Assembly: GCF_000002865.3 (NCBI RefSeq)
Contig: NW_001865045.1
Coordinates: 871,594 to 935,593, forward strand
From: Monosiga brevicollis MX1
Taxonomy: Eukaryota > Opisthokonta > Choanoflagellata > Craspedida > Salpingoecidae
Direction of reading: 5' to 3'
DNA length: 64,000 nt
Positions 21,771-32,533 of the stretch are shown here, in pieces. The position numbers and the translations under genes are program-made. Numbering within the stretch: position 1 is the first letter of the stretch; each line of letters starts with the position of its first letter. A model generated the notes under the pieces. The model saw only the letters and a program-made list of their open reading frames with translations, was not told where the DNA came from and made no database searches.

Positions 21771-24700
21771 GCGCATTGTTCGCGCTCATTTCATCGTTTG
21801 TCTCTGGTCATATCAGGTTTCACAAGTACATCGCCGTCTCCCTGCCGGAGGCATTCTTGTCTTCATGACAGGCCAAGTAAGCATACCATACTCTTGCTGT
21901 GACTCGACCCTGCCGCAAGGACTCACTCGCATTGATTTTGGATCATTCCTTTCCCCTTTCCCTGTCACCCCGATCAACTTAGTCGGAGATCTTGGACGTT
22001 TGCCGACGACTGCGAGAAGCGTTTCCATCGCGCTCGACACCCGCAAAGGTTGCCTCGCCCAAAGTTGAGGCAGAGACTGTAGAGGTGAAAGATGTTGATA
22101 CCGAGGTTGAATTCTCGGGCGCTCTGCCCGGTGACGAGGATGCGTCCGAAGGCGAGGAAGAGGACATGGACGAGGATGAGAGCGTCGGTCGCGAAAGGTC
22201 TCATGACGGTGCCAAGCCCGGGGCTTTCTCTGTCACCGAAGGCGCTGCTGAACCCCTTTATGTTCTCCCGCTCTATGCCGCTCTTCCTGCAAAGATGCAA
22301 GCCAAGGTGGGTGTGCGTGTGTGTGTGCGCGCGCTAGGTCGACCAAAGTGTGCGTGCTTGTCTTTTTGCACTTTTTTTGCTGTCGCTCGCTAGGAAATCT
22401 GGTTCATTTGTCCGTCAATTTGATTTTGCCAGGTGTTTGCGCCACCCCCGCCGGGCCATCGCCTGTGCGTGGTCGCGACAAACGTCGCCGAAACGTCGCT
22501 GACCATCCCTAACATGCGCTACGTGGTTGACACGGGCCTGGTCAAGGATCTTCTGTTTGACGAATACACGGGCGTACAGCGCTTCGACGTCTCCTGGACG
22601 TCGCAGGCCTCTGTACGTATTTTGGCTGGCCTCAAACGTCTTGGGTTTCATTCTTGTGACACCAGCGCTTATTCACGCCTTGTGCCTCATTTGACAGGCA
22701 GCCCAGCGAGCTGGACGCGCCGGTCGTGTTGGCCCCGGCCACTGTTATCGCCTCTATTCATCAGCCGTTTTTCAGCACGACTTTCAAAAGTTTAGGTCTG
22801 TACTCTTTGCTTGCCTGTTGATAACCTGCTCTATTATTCTCATCTCTGTGACCCTTTGGTCAATGATTCCATCTTGCAGCGAGCCGGAAATTTGCAAGCT
22901 GCCTGCCGATGGCTTGGTGCTTCAAATGAAGGCCATGGGCATTGAGAAGGTCGTTAACTTTCCCTTCCCGACACCTCCTGCTCAAATTGCACTTCAGCGT
23001 GCCGAGAAGCTGCTTCGCCAACTGAATGCTCTTCAAGATGATGGCAAGATTACCACACTGGGGAAAGCCATGGCTCAGTACGTTGACATTGGCTCTCTTC
23101 CTCTGTTGGGCTCTGCCGCTTGCTTGCCTTTGTGCTCAAGCCTGCTCATACAACTCAACAATCTTCAACTCGCGACGTAGATTGCCTGTGGCCCCGCGCT
23201 TTGCCAAAATGCTCACGTTGGCTCGGCATTATAAATGCTTTGATTACATTGCTGCTGTTGTCGCCTGCTTGACTGTCAAAGTGCGCATGGTGGAGCTCTT
23301 CCTGCCCGCTGCACACGCAAGCACATCTGTTTTCCACTCACGGGCGCTTGGCGTGTAGAATGTCATCAACTACTCGCTGGCGGGGCTTGTGGATGATGAT
23401 ATGCCGGGAGACGCAACTTCATCCATGCGGCCAAACGTGCGCGAGGCCCTTGCCAATTGGCGATTGGCTGGAGTCAAGGTACGCACGCTCATGTTTTGGG
23501 CTTTCTTCAATTCTGAGCCCTCAACCTGCTGTCATCACATTACCCCGCCGTCAGCGGCGACTGACATCGGATGCGCTGAATCAATAGGGTGGTGCTGATG
23601 CCGCAACGTTGCTCGCGGCGGTGGGGGCCTGTGACTTTGGTGCGTGCTCGCAGTTTGTGCTTTTAGCGACGCGGAGACAGCTGGCGGGTCTCATTGCGCC
23701 GCCGGTGCGGGGTGGCCTGTCTTTTGCAGAACTTTCACAGGGCCGCGATCTTGAGTCATTTTGCGAGAAAATGCTGTTGCGCCACAAAGCCATCGTTGAA
23801 ATCAACAAGCTGCGTGAGCAGCTGGATCGTCAAGGTGAGTTGCTCGACACACAAGTGTCCCACTTGCTCAGTGCCATGCCTGAATCTTTGCATCTTCAAC
23901 TCATTGTTTGCGGGCCTGACTTTAGCCGGGCTGGTCTGGGGCGAGGAGCAGGCCGAGCAGGCCGAAGACACAAAGACGCGTAGCCTGCCACCATTGCAGC
24001 CCCCGACCGCAGCTCAGCTGGAAACGGTTCGCCAGGTCTGTGGCGAACAACGTGACCTGTTTTGACTTTTGGGGCCAGGGCTTGGCTTTGGATTCACGGC
24101 ACCCTGTCTCTTTACTTTCAGATCATCTTGGCTGCTTTTCCAGATCACGTCGCTCGTCTTGACGCCGACGCTAGTCGTGCTGATGATCCCATGAAGCCAT
24201 ACATTTGCACCAAGGTGCCAGAACCGGTGTACATTGAACGTCAATCTTGTAAGCTTCAAGCACAGGGTACAAACGTCTTCATCTTCTTTTGCATCTCTAT
24301 CAAGACGTCTCACCCTGTTTGTCATTGGCAGCAATGCGCGACTCAAACCCAGAGTTTATCGTGTTCATGTCCTTGCGCCAAGGCACCAAGCGCACATACA
24401 TGCAAGGTATCTTGTAACTCCTTGTCGCCCGGTGCTTGGTTGACGCCCACCAGGCAGGCACAATACAATGAATTGCAGCCTTTTACTCACGTCCATAACC
24501 GGATCATCCTTCTTAGGCTGTGCCATGATTGATCGAGCCTGGTTGGCTCGGCTTGCTCCGCAGAGTTGCGATTTTGGCAAGCCTTTGCCTCAGCCAGAGC
24601 CACATTATGATGCCGAGGTGAGTGGAGTGGCGCTGCTCTGAAGCAGCTGGTTGTGAGGAGTCGCGGATCGCACTATTGCGTGTAACGTTTCAGCTCATGT

Positions 24701-25184
24701 CAAATTCGACAGCGCGACGATGTTCGATGCTTCCAGAGGGGTACCTTTGGTCCACACCGCTGGCCTTTGCCTCCAACAGATGTCTCCTACCCCAGTTCCC
24801 CAGAACGTTTCAAGTTGTTTGCGCGCGCTCTCTTGGCCGGCGAAGTCTTGCCGGAACTGAAAGCACTGACGCCTTATCTGCGCAACAAACCAGACATTCT
24901 GCTCAAGCCTTGGTCCAAGGTACGGGGTAAAAGGAACCGTGCCCTTGCGTGTAACTCCAGAGTCTGACTGCTTTGCCGTTGCCGCGCACACTTCCTAGGA
25001 ACGCATTGTCGCTTTGTTGCAGCCTCTGATTGATCACGATGTCGACTCGCGAAGGAAGCTTCTGGCACGCCTGAAACAGGACAGTCACTTTCTGCTCAAG
25101 CCGTTGGCCCTTTGGCTTCCAGCGGAGCAACACTCGACTCTCACTGCGACCTGGAGTGCCATTGCAATGGGTGCTGCCCAGTAG
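19129..25184 (+). CDS. DHX37: DEAH-box RNA helicase DHX37/Dhr1 (U3 snoRNP release)
   Basis: Twenty-five exons sum to 3,771 bases and close in frame at TAG, giving 1,256 residues: 19129-19224, 19362-19558, 19659-19784, 19883-20399, 20447-20598, 20696-20816, 20896-20964, 21033-21100, 21186-21261, 21344-21419, 21509-21648, 21817-21876, 21983-22306, 22433-22612, 22698-22795, 22880-23077, 23181-23280, 23359-23478, 23588-23834, 23926-24035, 24122-24248, 24332-24406, 24517-24617, 24713-24919 and 24999-25184. The basic and acidic N-terminus matches DHX37. Motifs present are [13 protein letters not shown] (Walker A), [33 protein letters not shown] (DEAH box), IIMSATLR, the acidic insert after [22 protein letters not shown] and [10 protein letters not shown]. 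The C-terminal LPEFIVF-like segment ([10 protein letters not shown]) is typical. The enzyme unwinds U3 snoRNA from pre-18S rRNA in the nucleolus. BUD23, another 18S factor, lies 23 kb downstream. Confidence 0.95.
21703..21769 (+). repeat. (TG)n microsatellite in DHX37 intron
   Basis: About 33 TG units follow a T-run. Both lie between the exon ending at 21648 and the acceptor at 21816. Confidence 0.9.
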
Positions 25185-25405
25185 TGCTTGCATTGTTCAG
25201 CATCGAAACGCGGTTGTGCGGACTGTTGCCAGACAAGCTGCTGTAGTTTTATCAAATTGACATGCAAGAGCTTCTGTTTGTGTTCAATCAAACACATCCG
25301 ACTCAAGTCCTTAAATAGCCAGAAGCTTTGTCAATTAAACGAGACGCACTCTAACCAGAGTGTGGGTGGCACCCCATGTCCGACATGGTATTGTGATTCA
25401 AGACC
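25185..25405. other. Convergent 3' gap (DHX37 / SLMAP-like)
   Basis: About 220 bases lie between two convergent stop codons, and no gene is seen. Both transcripts must end here, so their 3' untranslated regions are short or overlap. Confidence 0.5.
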
Positions 25406-25825
25406 TTACAGCGGTTCGATGGGCTCACCGCTGGGCAGGCTCGCATAGAGAGCCCAGACAATAGAGATCAAGGCCAACGCGCCACTGCCAATGGCAGCGC
25501 GCATGTAAAGCGTGACCTTCTCTTGCATGCGGCCAAGCATGCGACTTTGCTTGGAGTGAGCATCGTTTGTGGCCTGTAACTGCTCCCGAAGCCGCTGTTC
25601 TTGAACAAGCATCTCGTCAACCTGCAAGCACCAAAGCACAAAACTTGAGGGCGTGGACATCGTGCCAGGATACAATGCCAACCAGGGCCTCAATGTAAGC
25701 CAGAGCTAGGTTTTAAAAACCAACCTTTGTCGATGACTCTTCTTGCTGGCGTTGAAGGGAAACTTGACTGGCACGCAGAAAGTCCAGCTCTTCATGCATT
25801 TGCTTGCTTGCATCCTATTGTCCAA

Positions 25826-25884
<59 letters not shown>

Positions 25885-28483
25885 TTATCGCAAGTTGGGA
25901 TCAGTGAAAGCGTGTTGCCCTCCAAAACGGTCCGAGCTGCGTGCGCAAGGGTCACCTGTGAGGCTTGCAGATCCGTGTGCAGTTGGTCTTTCTCGCTATG
26001 ATCCTTCTCAAGGGAAGCCTTTAGCGTGTCGATTTCTTGCTGCAGGACATTGGTCTGTAGCTCAGCTTCATCCTTTAAAAAAAAAAAAGAAAAACACACA
26101 CACAAGACAGGTCGCTTGCTTCATGAGGGCACCGGCTACAGATCAGACATGTCGCAGAAAGCAAATGACGAAGAAATATTGCAAAGCAAAAGTATCCAAC
26201 CAGTTTCATCTGCACTGTCTCCAGATCGTTTTGCTTGGCCCCCAGCGCTGATTGTAGTCGGCTGGTCTCTGCTTGGACCTCGTCCAGCTTCTCCTGCAGG
26301 CTATTTGCGCGAGTCTGCGGGACTCGACAAAAAGGCGGGGTGAATCAATGACATATGAATGATGGAAGAAGGTGACCCTCGACGCGCCTCTGCCAACCTT
26401 ACCCTTTCCTCCTCTTGCGCATACTGAGCATCACCGAGGGCCTGCCGGAGTGCCTCCAACTGCTCTGGAGTGACGGTGGCTTTTTCTAGGGTGGAAAATG
26501 TTGTGCGGAGTTTCTCAATCTGGCTGAGCAACTGTGATCCCACGGAACGCAGGCAGCAAGGCAAAAATCTTTGTCAGGATCACTCCTGCTTGGGGGGCTT
26601 CGATATCGCAGCACAGGGTTTGATTTTGACAGTTGGAAGCAAAGGTGAAAAGTGAGCCCCTACCTCATTGCGCTCTCCGCGAAATTTCTTCTCAGCATCC
26701 TGGGCCTTGCGTTTCTCTGTCTCCACTTCCGTCTCGGCGTGTTGCAGTTGAGCCTGTCAGGACGCCGGACCACCAAACCATAAGCATGCACACCAGCCAT
26801 TGTTCGGGTGGCTGAGTTGCCCTTGGGCATGCTTGCGATGCCGCTAGGCATACCTTGCAGGCGTCAAGCATGGTCATGCACGAGTTTCTCATGTTCATAG
26901 CTTCCTGAGCAGCACGCTATGGAAGCAGAGACGACAGCCATGCGAACAGGCGGGCGTGCATCAACCCATGCGAAACAGCTACTTGGTCGAATCACAAAGT
27001 GTTCAGGGCTTACTTGAGCCTTTTGAACGCGTTCGTTGGCGTTTTCCATAATGTCGGGCACCGGTTTGACCTCGGATTCAGTCTTGGGCTCGTTTGCCAG
27101 ATCGTGGCACCGCTTTTGATAAAACTGGATTTGCTCGTTGAGCAGGTCCATGCGCGCCACAAGCCGGTCTTGATCGACAAGTTTCTGTTGCATCCACGTC
27201 CCCAGAGGACGTTTGATCGGAATTGCACAAAGTGAAATTGGCAAAATTTGAAATCGGGATTCCTCAAAGGCCGCCCACGCTTCGCAAGGCGAAAAAAGGT
27301 CACAGACCTGGAAGTAGGTAGCTGCGATCTTGGCCATTTGCGTAAACTCGCTCTGCAAGGTGGCGAGGCGGCCAGCAATACTTGATTCCGCGTCTTCGGC
27401 TGCTTGTACCTTGGCCTGCAGCTGGCTCAGAAGGGTTTGCTGCTGAACATGTGCTTCCTGCATGGCCTTGATCTGTGGGAAACAAGCGATTGAGAGCCAA
27501 GAAAAATATAGATATAAATATATATATAATACATACATATTAAGAACAAAATGAGCCAGGGAGACAGAAAGCGCATGGCGTGAGGGCATGGTCTGGACCC
27601 TAACCACAAGAAAACAGACACACCTGTTCAATCAGCTCCAGGGCATCAAGGGTTTCGAGAACCTCAATCGGAGTTTGCAAGGCTTGCAAAACCTGTTGCC
27701 GCGAGATTGAGGCGTCATCGCCTTTCACCACGACTTCAAGAACCACACACCTGAGCAGGAACAACAAACATGATGCACCGTGATCGCACGAGACTGCACA
27801 AGACACAGGCTATGGCATCGTGGCCAGAAGATGGACCTACTTGTGGGCGGCAGTATTGTTTTCGACAACATCGACACCCAGCCTCAACTTGTCACCTAGT
27901 CGGGTGAGAGAAAAATGCTGGCGTTAGCATCCATCGGAAGTTGAAAAAGACGCAGGACCATCAAGTCCACACCGGTTTTAAGCTGACGCGGGGCTGACTC
28001 CATGCCACCAGGGCTGAGGCGCTCATCGTTGACATAAGTGCCATTACTACTCTTGGTGTCCCTGATGAAAACCTTTTGCGTTGAAAAATGCAAGAGCGCA
28101 GACCAGTGAGCTAGGGCACCAGGCATCGGCAGTGGTTCGATGTGTTCTTTTGGCTTTGGTGAAGCAAGCTGCGACCCCAAACCTTGTTGTCATCGGCCCA
28201 GATTTCAGCATGACTGCGCGAAAGAACTTTGCTGTCAAATACTGCATTGTCCTTGGCAGGCTTGGCCTTGTTTGGCACAGCACGTCCAACCTGCACGGCC
28301 AAACAAACACCAATGATGAACACAACACATGCTGCTACACAAACTGTAGCTGTACCACCCCAGGGCACCAGCCACGCGCACCTTTTGAGCATATTTGAGC
28401 ACAATCTCCCGACGAATCTCAGTTCGGCCAGGCGTAGCCACCGGGATGAGGATCAGAACCGGGGCTCCGCTGGTCGAAGCCAT
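25406..28483 (-). CDS. SLMAP: SLMAP-like protein: FHA domain, long coiled coil, C-terminal membrane anchor
   Basis: Fourteen exons sum to 1,647 bases and close in frame, giving 548 residues: 28483-28382, 28290-28183, 28072-27973, 27895-27841, 27750-27624, 27472-27308, 27184-27014, 26916-26854, 26753-26664, 26531-26403, 26314-26201, 26072-25956, 25814-25725 and 25621-25406. Residues about 5-125 form an FHA domain. It shows VGRAVPN, FDSKVLSRSHAEIW and IRDTKSSNGTYVNDERLS, which carry the Arg, Ser-x-x-His and Asn residues used to bind phosphothreonine. A predicted coiled coil rich in Glu, Gln, Leu and Lys fills residues about 150-510. The end is one hydrophobic helix (IGSGALALISIVWALYASL) and a short polar tail, as in tail-anchored proteins. 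This order is that of SLMAP, the STRIPAK phosphatase-complex subunit that links PP2A to Hippo kinases. TRAF3IP3-like proteins are the close alternative. Confidence 0.9.
25829..25882 (+). repeat. 54-base A-run in intron
   Basis: An uninterrupted A homopolymer lies between the SLMAP-like exons 26072-25956 and 25814-25725. On the gene's own strand it is a T-run some 15 bases upstream of the acceptor, and it may serve as an extended polypyrimidine tract. Confidence 0.9.
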
Positions 28484-28682
28484 CTTGGCTTGACGAGGGA
28501 GGCACGACGTCAAAGATGCACCACGGAAAGAATACTCTTTTCGGCTCTTGTACCAACTATCCGTCTGATCCGAATGCTCTTCCTTGTCTTTACTCTCGAG
28601 GTGATGGCCTCGAGTGAGGGCTTCCTTCCTTCACGACGCGACTCCAACGCGCGCTGCCGTTTCGTCCGAAAAAAAATAAAAT

Positions 28683-28714
<32 letters not shown>

Positions 28715-29016
28715 ATAAAAAAAAAAAAAAAAAAATTGGCTTTTTTAAAAAGTTCTCTTGGAAATAAACATTTGGAGCTCATGGGGTGAAGTGTCTCATT
28801 ATTCACACTTTGGGAGGAGCGTGGAGAGATGGCTTGTGAAACAAGAACTTGCTCATGATCTGATCTGCCTGAACACTAAGATATGCTACATGAACCTGAT
28901 GACTGGTTTGTAAAGGCTTTCTTATGATTTCGGCGCGCGCTACAATTTCTTCACGATCTTCTGCACAAACTGCTCAGTTTTTCTTGGCTGTTCCCCCACA
29001 CCATCAGATCAGGAAG
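28484..29016. promoter_or_regulatory. Divergent upstream region (SLMAP-like / GH18)
   Basis: About 530 bases lie between divergent start codons. A (GA)n plus A-run tract lies at about 28675-28735. No other element was recognised. Confidence 0.45.
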
Positions 29017-31925
29017 ATGCACGCCCGCCTCTCAGCCACCCTCGGCGTTGTGGCCCTGGCCTTGCTTGTGACCCTGAACGGCGCTGCTGCTCAGGAACAG
29101 AAGTACATCTCGGGTATGTGCGTAGCTAGGGCGTTGGGGTGGATCTTAGCTTGGAAGTAGCTCAGGCTCTGTCTATCTCAACTGTAAACCACGCAACTTC
29201 GCAGGCTACATCCTGCTCAACGGCGCTCGCAATGGCCGCGTTCTTGGCCTCGAGGTCAGTCAGTGCTCCATGATGTCCGTCTTGCAACAAGAAGGCGCGT
29301 GCATGGGCACAAGAGAGTGGCTTTGCCGTCATCAAACAGCATGTCGTGTTGCGGTCACTTTGGCTGTGCCTATGGGACTAGGAACTCGCGGACCTCGCCA
29401 ACAACGCCAACAACCTACCTGTCAATCGTGTCATCATCAGCTTCTTCTCTCCGACCATGTCTTACAAGGCGGTCGGTTTTTCTGGTTTTCGTTTTTACGG
29501 AGGATCTCCGGCTGCGGCGGTGCCTCTACTGGCTTATCCGTTGGAATGCCACACCTCCCCCCCCCTTCTCTCGCGCTGCTTTATCCACCATTCATTCGTT
29601 GTTGTTTTTTTTTTTTTTGTATTTTTTTTTTTTATAAAATTTTATTTGGGATTACCTTTCTGCAGGGCAGCAAGACGCTGGAGCGCGCTGGCCTGAATGT
29701 GTCCAACTCAGGTGATTTCGGTTACGCTCAGCTTGAGGATTCCATCCTCAAGCTCCGCCAGGCTGGTGTCGAGGTGTTCCTCTCCATGGGCGGCTGGAAC
29801 TACAACTGCTACCCCTACATGTACATGCGCTATTCCGTTGGCGGCTACGGCCCCAATACTCCCGTAAGTCGCCATGCCAACACCCTTGCAAGCCGTACAC
29901 AGTGTAACCCCGCTCATTAAGTTTACGAATCACACTTCTCATTTGACGCTGATGTGTTCTCCCTCTCTGTCACATCTGCAGAACTACTGGAAAATCAACA
30001 AGTTTGGCAGCGGCTCTTTGGATGGCTGCAAGAGCGACACCCAATACTGCTACGTGTGCGAACCTCCGTCCGAGAACACGACACTCTTAAGCTTTTCGGT
30101 GAGAACCTTTTCTGGACTCGCGCTCGACTGTGTAACCCTTAAGTCTCAAAAGCCTGACTGGTTGGCCCAGAGCCAAGTCTCACGCCCCGTCGATTCTTCC
30201 CACCTCTGCAGATTTTCCCCGAGGTCAACCACTCGAGCGTGTGGCAGCAGGCCATCCAATACGTCACAAGCACGACGCAGAATGTGACACCCGAATGGCA
30301 CCCAGAGCTATCTCCAGGCTCAACTTTTGTTGACTCCAAGACAGGCATTGCGGTCCGTTCCGTCACAAACCTCACCAGTTGGCGGATTAAACATGGTTCG
30401 CTTTCTCAACACGTGTGCATTATTGGCTGTTGTACTGCATCAGACTCTGGTCCCGGGCGATGGCTTTTTCATGGCCGCTGGCACGGATCCCTATGAAGTA
30501 TGTCCCGCCCCGACAACCCGTCCAATTAGATCAGCCACCGCGGTGACGACTGGTCACCTCATATCTGCATGCCGCGTTGCAGGATTTTGTCAACTTGGCC
30601 AACGACCTTTCGGTGGATGGCATTGATCTCGATTACGAAGGTGCGACAACGTGGTTCTCTCCACGACCATAGCCGAGCAAAAAGGACCTGGCCTTGGCGG
30701 TGCCTTCGGTCTTGAGTTAACGACGATGATGCGATGTTAGAGTTTTGGCATGCGGACTACTTCAAGCTTGGCAACTCGGAGTCGGGACCTTGGGCGCTCC
30801 CTCAAACCGTATGCCCCACATTGTGATGACGCGGGCCAGTGCCCACTTTTTGCCATGCTCACCGCCATACTTCCACTGTATTATATCATACCCAGGTTTA
30901 CAAGTACACGGCCATTGCCAAGACGCTCATGATCCACATCAGCAACATCAAGCCGGATCTCAAGCTCTCAACGGCTGCGTCGGCGGTCGGTGCCTGGTCG
31001 ACTGCCTGGTGGGGTGGCAACCTCAAGGGCGTGTGGTACTGGGCCAAGCAGTGGTTCCCCGACGTGATTGACTTTATGAGCACCGGTCCCAACGCAGGCG
31101 GCATCAACGTGATGACTTGTATGTTTACACCACACGTTTTATCGTGTAATCTACCTCAGCGCGCCACTATGCAGCCACTGGTGCTGCGTGAACCAGCGTT
31201 GACATGATGCGGTGGCCCGCTTTGTTTCGTAGACGATCTGTCAGACAACCCTCAATTCCACGAGTGCCCCCAAGACAACGTGTGCACTCTGAGCCAACAG
31301 GTGCAATTCTACATGCAGACTTACTCGCAGGCCCAGATTCCGGCTTTTGTGGGCTACGAAGTTGGCACCCCAGCGTGTACGTTTGCATCTGCTCCCTTCC
31401 TCAGCTCCGTGCATTTTTTTTCCACCAATGTCTGACTTTTGCACGCTTGCCTTCTACAGACCCGGCCCCCGATCACGACCCCACCCATCAATTGCCTCTG
31501 ACCATGGTGAGCTCACACATGCGTTCTCAGTTTTTTGTGTCTCGGGTTTTGAGAATTGTTATGGCAGAGAGAGAGGAAACACTCACTTGTTTTTGTTGCC
31601 CCTTGGCAATGGATGGCATCCAGTCGGAACTGGAGTCCATCATCTCTGAGACGCAGCAGCCTTTGGGCGGCGGCTTTTTCTGGGAGATGTTCAAGGAAAC
31701 CAACTCCACGGATCAAGCAACTCCCACTCAGGTCTGTTGACACCCCTGTGGCTTCATCAAGGCCCGCCGACTTTTTTTTTTTTTTTTCTCTTTTTTGGGT
31801 CGTTGTCTCGTATTCTTTGGGCTTACACTATGAGGAATGGGTGATCACAGGTTGCCCAAGCCATCTGCAAGGTCTTGACGCCCGATTCGCCACGCTGCTC
31901 GGGCACCATCCCCCCTCTCAACTGA
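29017..31925 (+). CDS. Secreted glycoside hydrolase family 18 (chitinase-like)
   Basis: Exons are 29017-29113, 29205-29254, 29382-29471, 29666-29863, 29982-30098, about 30212-30283, about 30345-30497, 30583-30640, 30741-30808, 30896-31118, 31233-31376, 31460-31506, 31624-31731 and 31851-31925. They give about 500 residues. The N-terminus is a clear signal peptide (a hydrophobic stretch ending Gly-Ala-Ala-Ala-Gln). SMGGWNYNC matches the family's SxGG motif. DGIDLDYE is the DxxDxDxE catalytic motif, with the proton-donor Glu intact. A late GGGFFWEM forms the final strand. GH18 enzymes cleave chitin or related N-acetylglucosamine polymers outside the cell. A possible role is in feeding or in remodelling the cell's own coat. 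The part between 30283 and 30345 is read as a 61-base intron. That stretch is also open in the upstream frame, so this border is uncertain. Confidence 0.85.
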
Positions 31926-32533
31926 AGGGCCTGATCCAGACGGTGGTATGCTGCACATAAAAAATGCATGGCATGGTCAAGGCAATGTCGTGCACAACAG
32001 GCACAGGCATCGACCGTCCGCCTTTCTGCTTTGATGTCTATTGTTCTTTTTTTTTTACCCCTTGTTTCTGATACGTTCTTGTGTTTCTCTGCCCTTTTGC
32101 CTGGAGCTGCACACCCCTCGCCTGTGAGGGCTCTGGTGGGCGGATGAAGAGATGAATTCATGTGATCAAAGCTCCATCCGATTATGTCAGATAGATAGAA
32201 GAAGAGAAGAAAGCAAGAGAGAGAGAGAGAGAAAGAGAGTCACAGAGTGAGAATGGCATGTGTGATCTGAGTTACAGTTGGTTCGTTCAACTCCCTCTAC
32301 GCTGACGTCATCGTGCGGTCACTACCTCTGACCTTTGCTTGTGCCCACCTTTGAATCTGTCAAGTGACTCTGCACCTTCCCCCCCACCCTCTGACTCCCA
32401 GGCACGAGCCAGTCCGCCTCTCTGCCTCACACACATACACACACAATTCATTAGAGTCGTGCGGTGCGTGTGTGTGTGTGGACACACCGGCACGCTTGAG
32501 CTCGGGCGGAAGGAGAGGGAGGAGCCGCTTGTC
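31926..32533. other. Gap between GH18 and the ankyrin/phosphatase gene
   Basis: About 600 bases of 3' flank and promoter. They contain a short T-run (about 32048-32056), a short (GA)n tract (about 32216-32238) and CA/TG-rich sequence just before the next ATG. No gene is seen. Confidence 0.45.
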
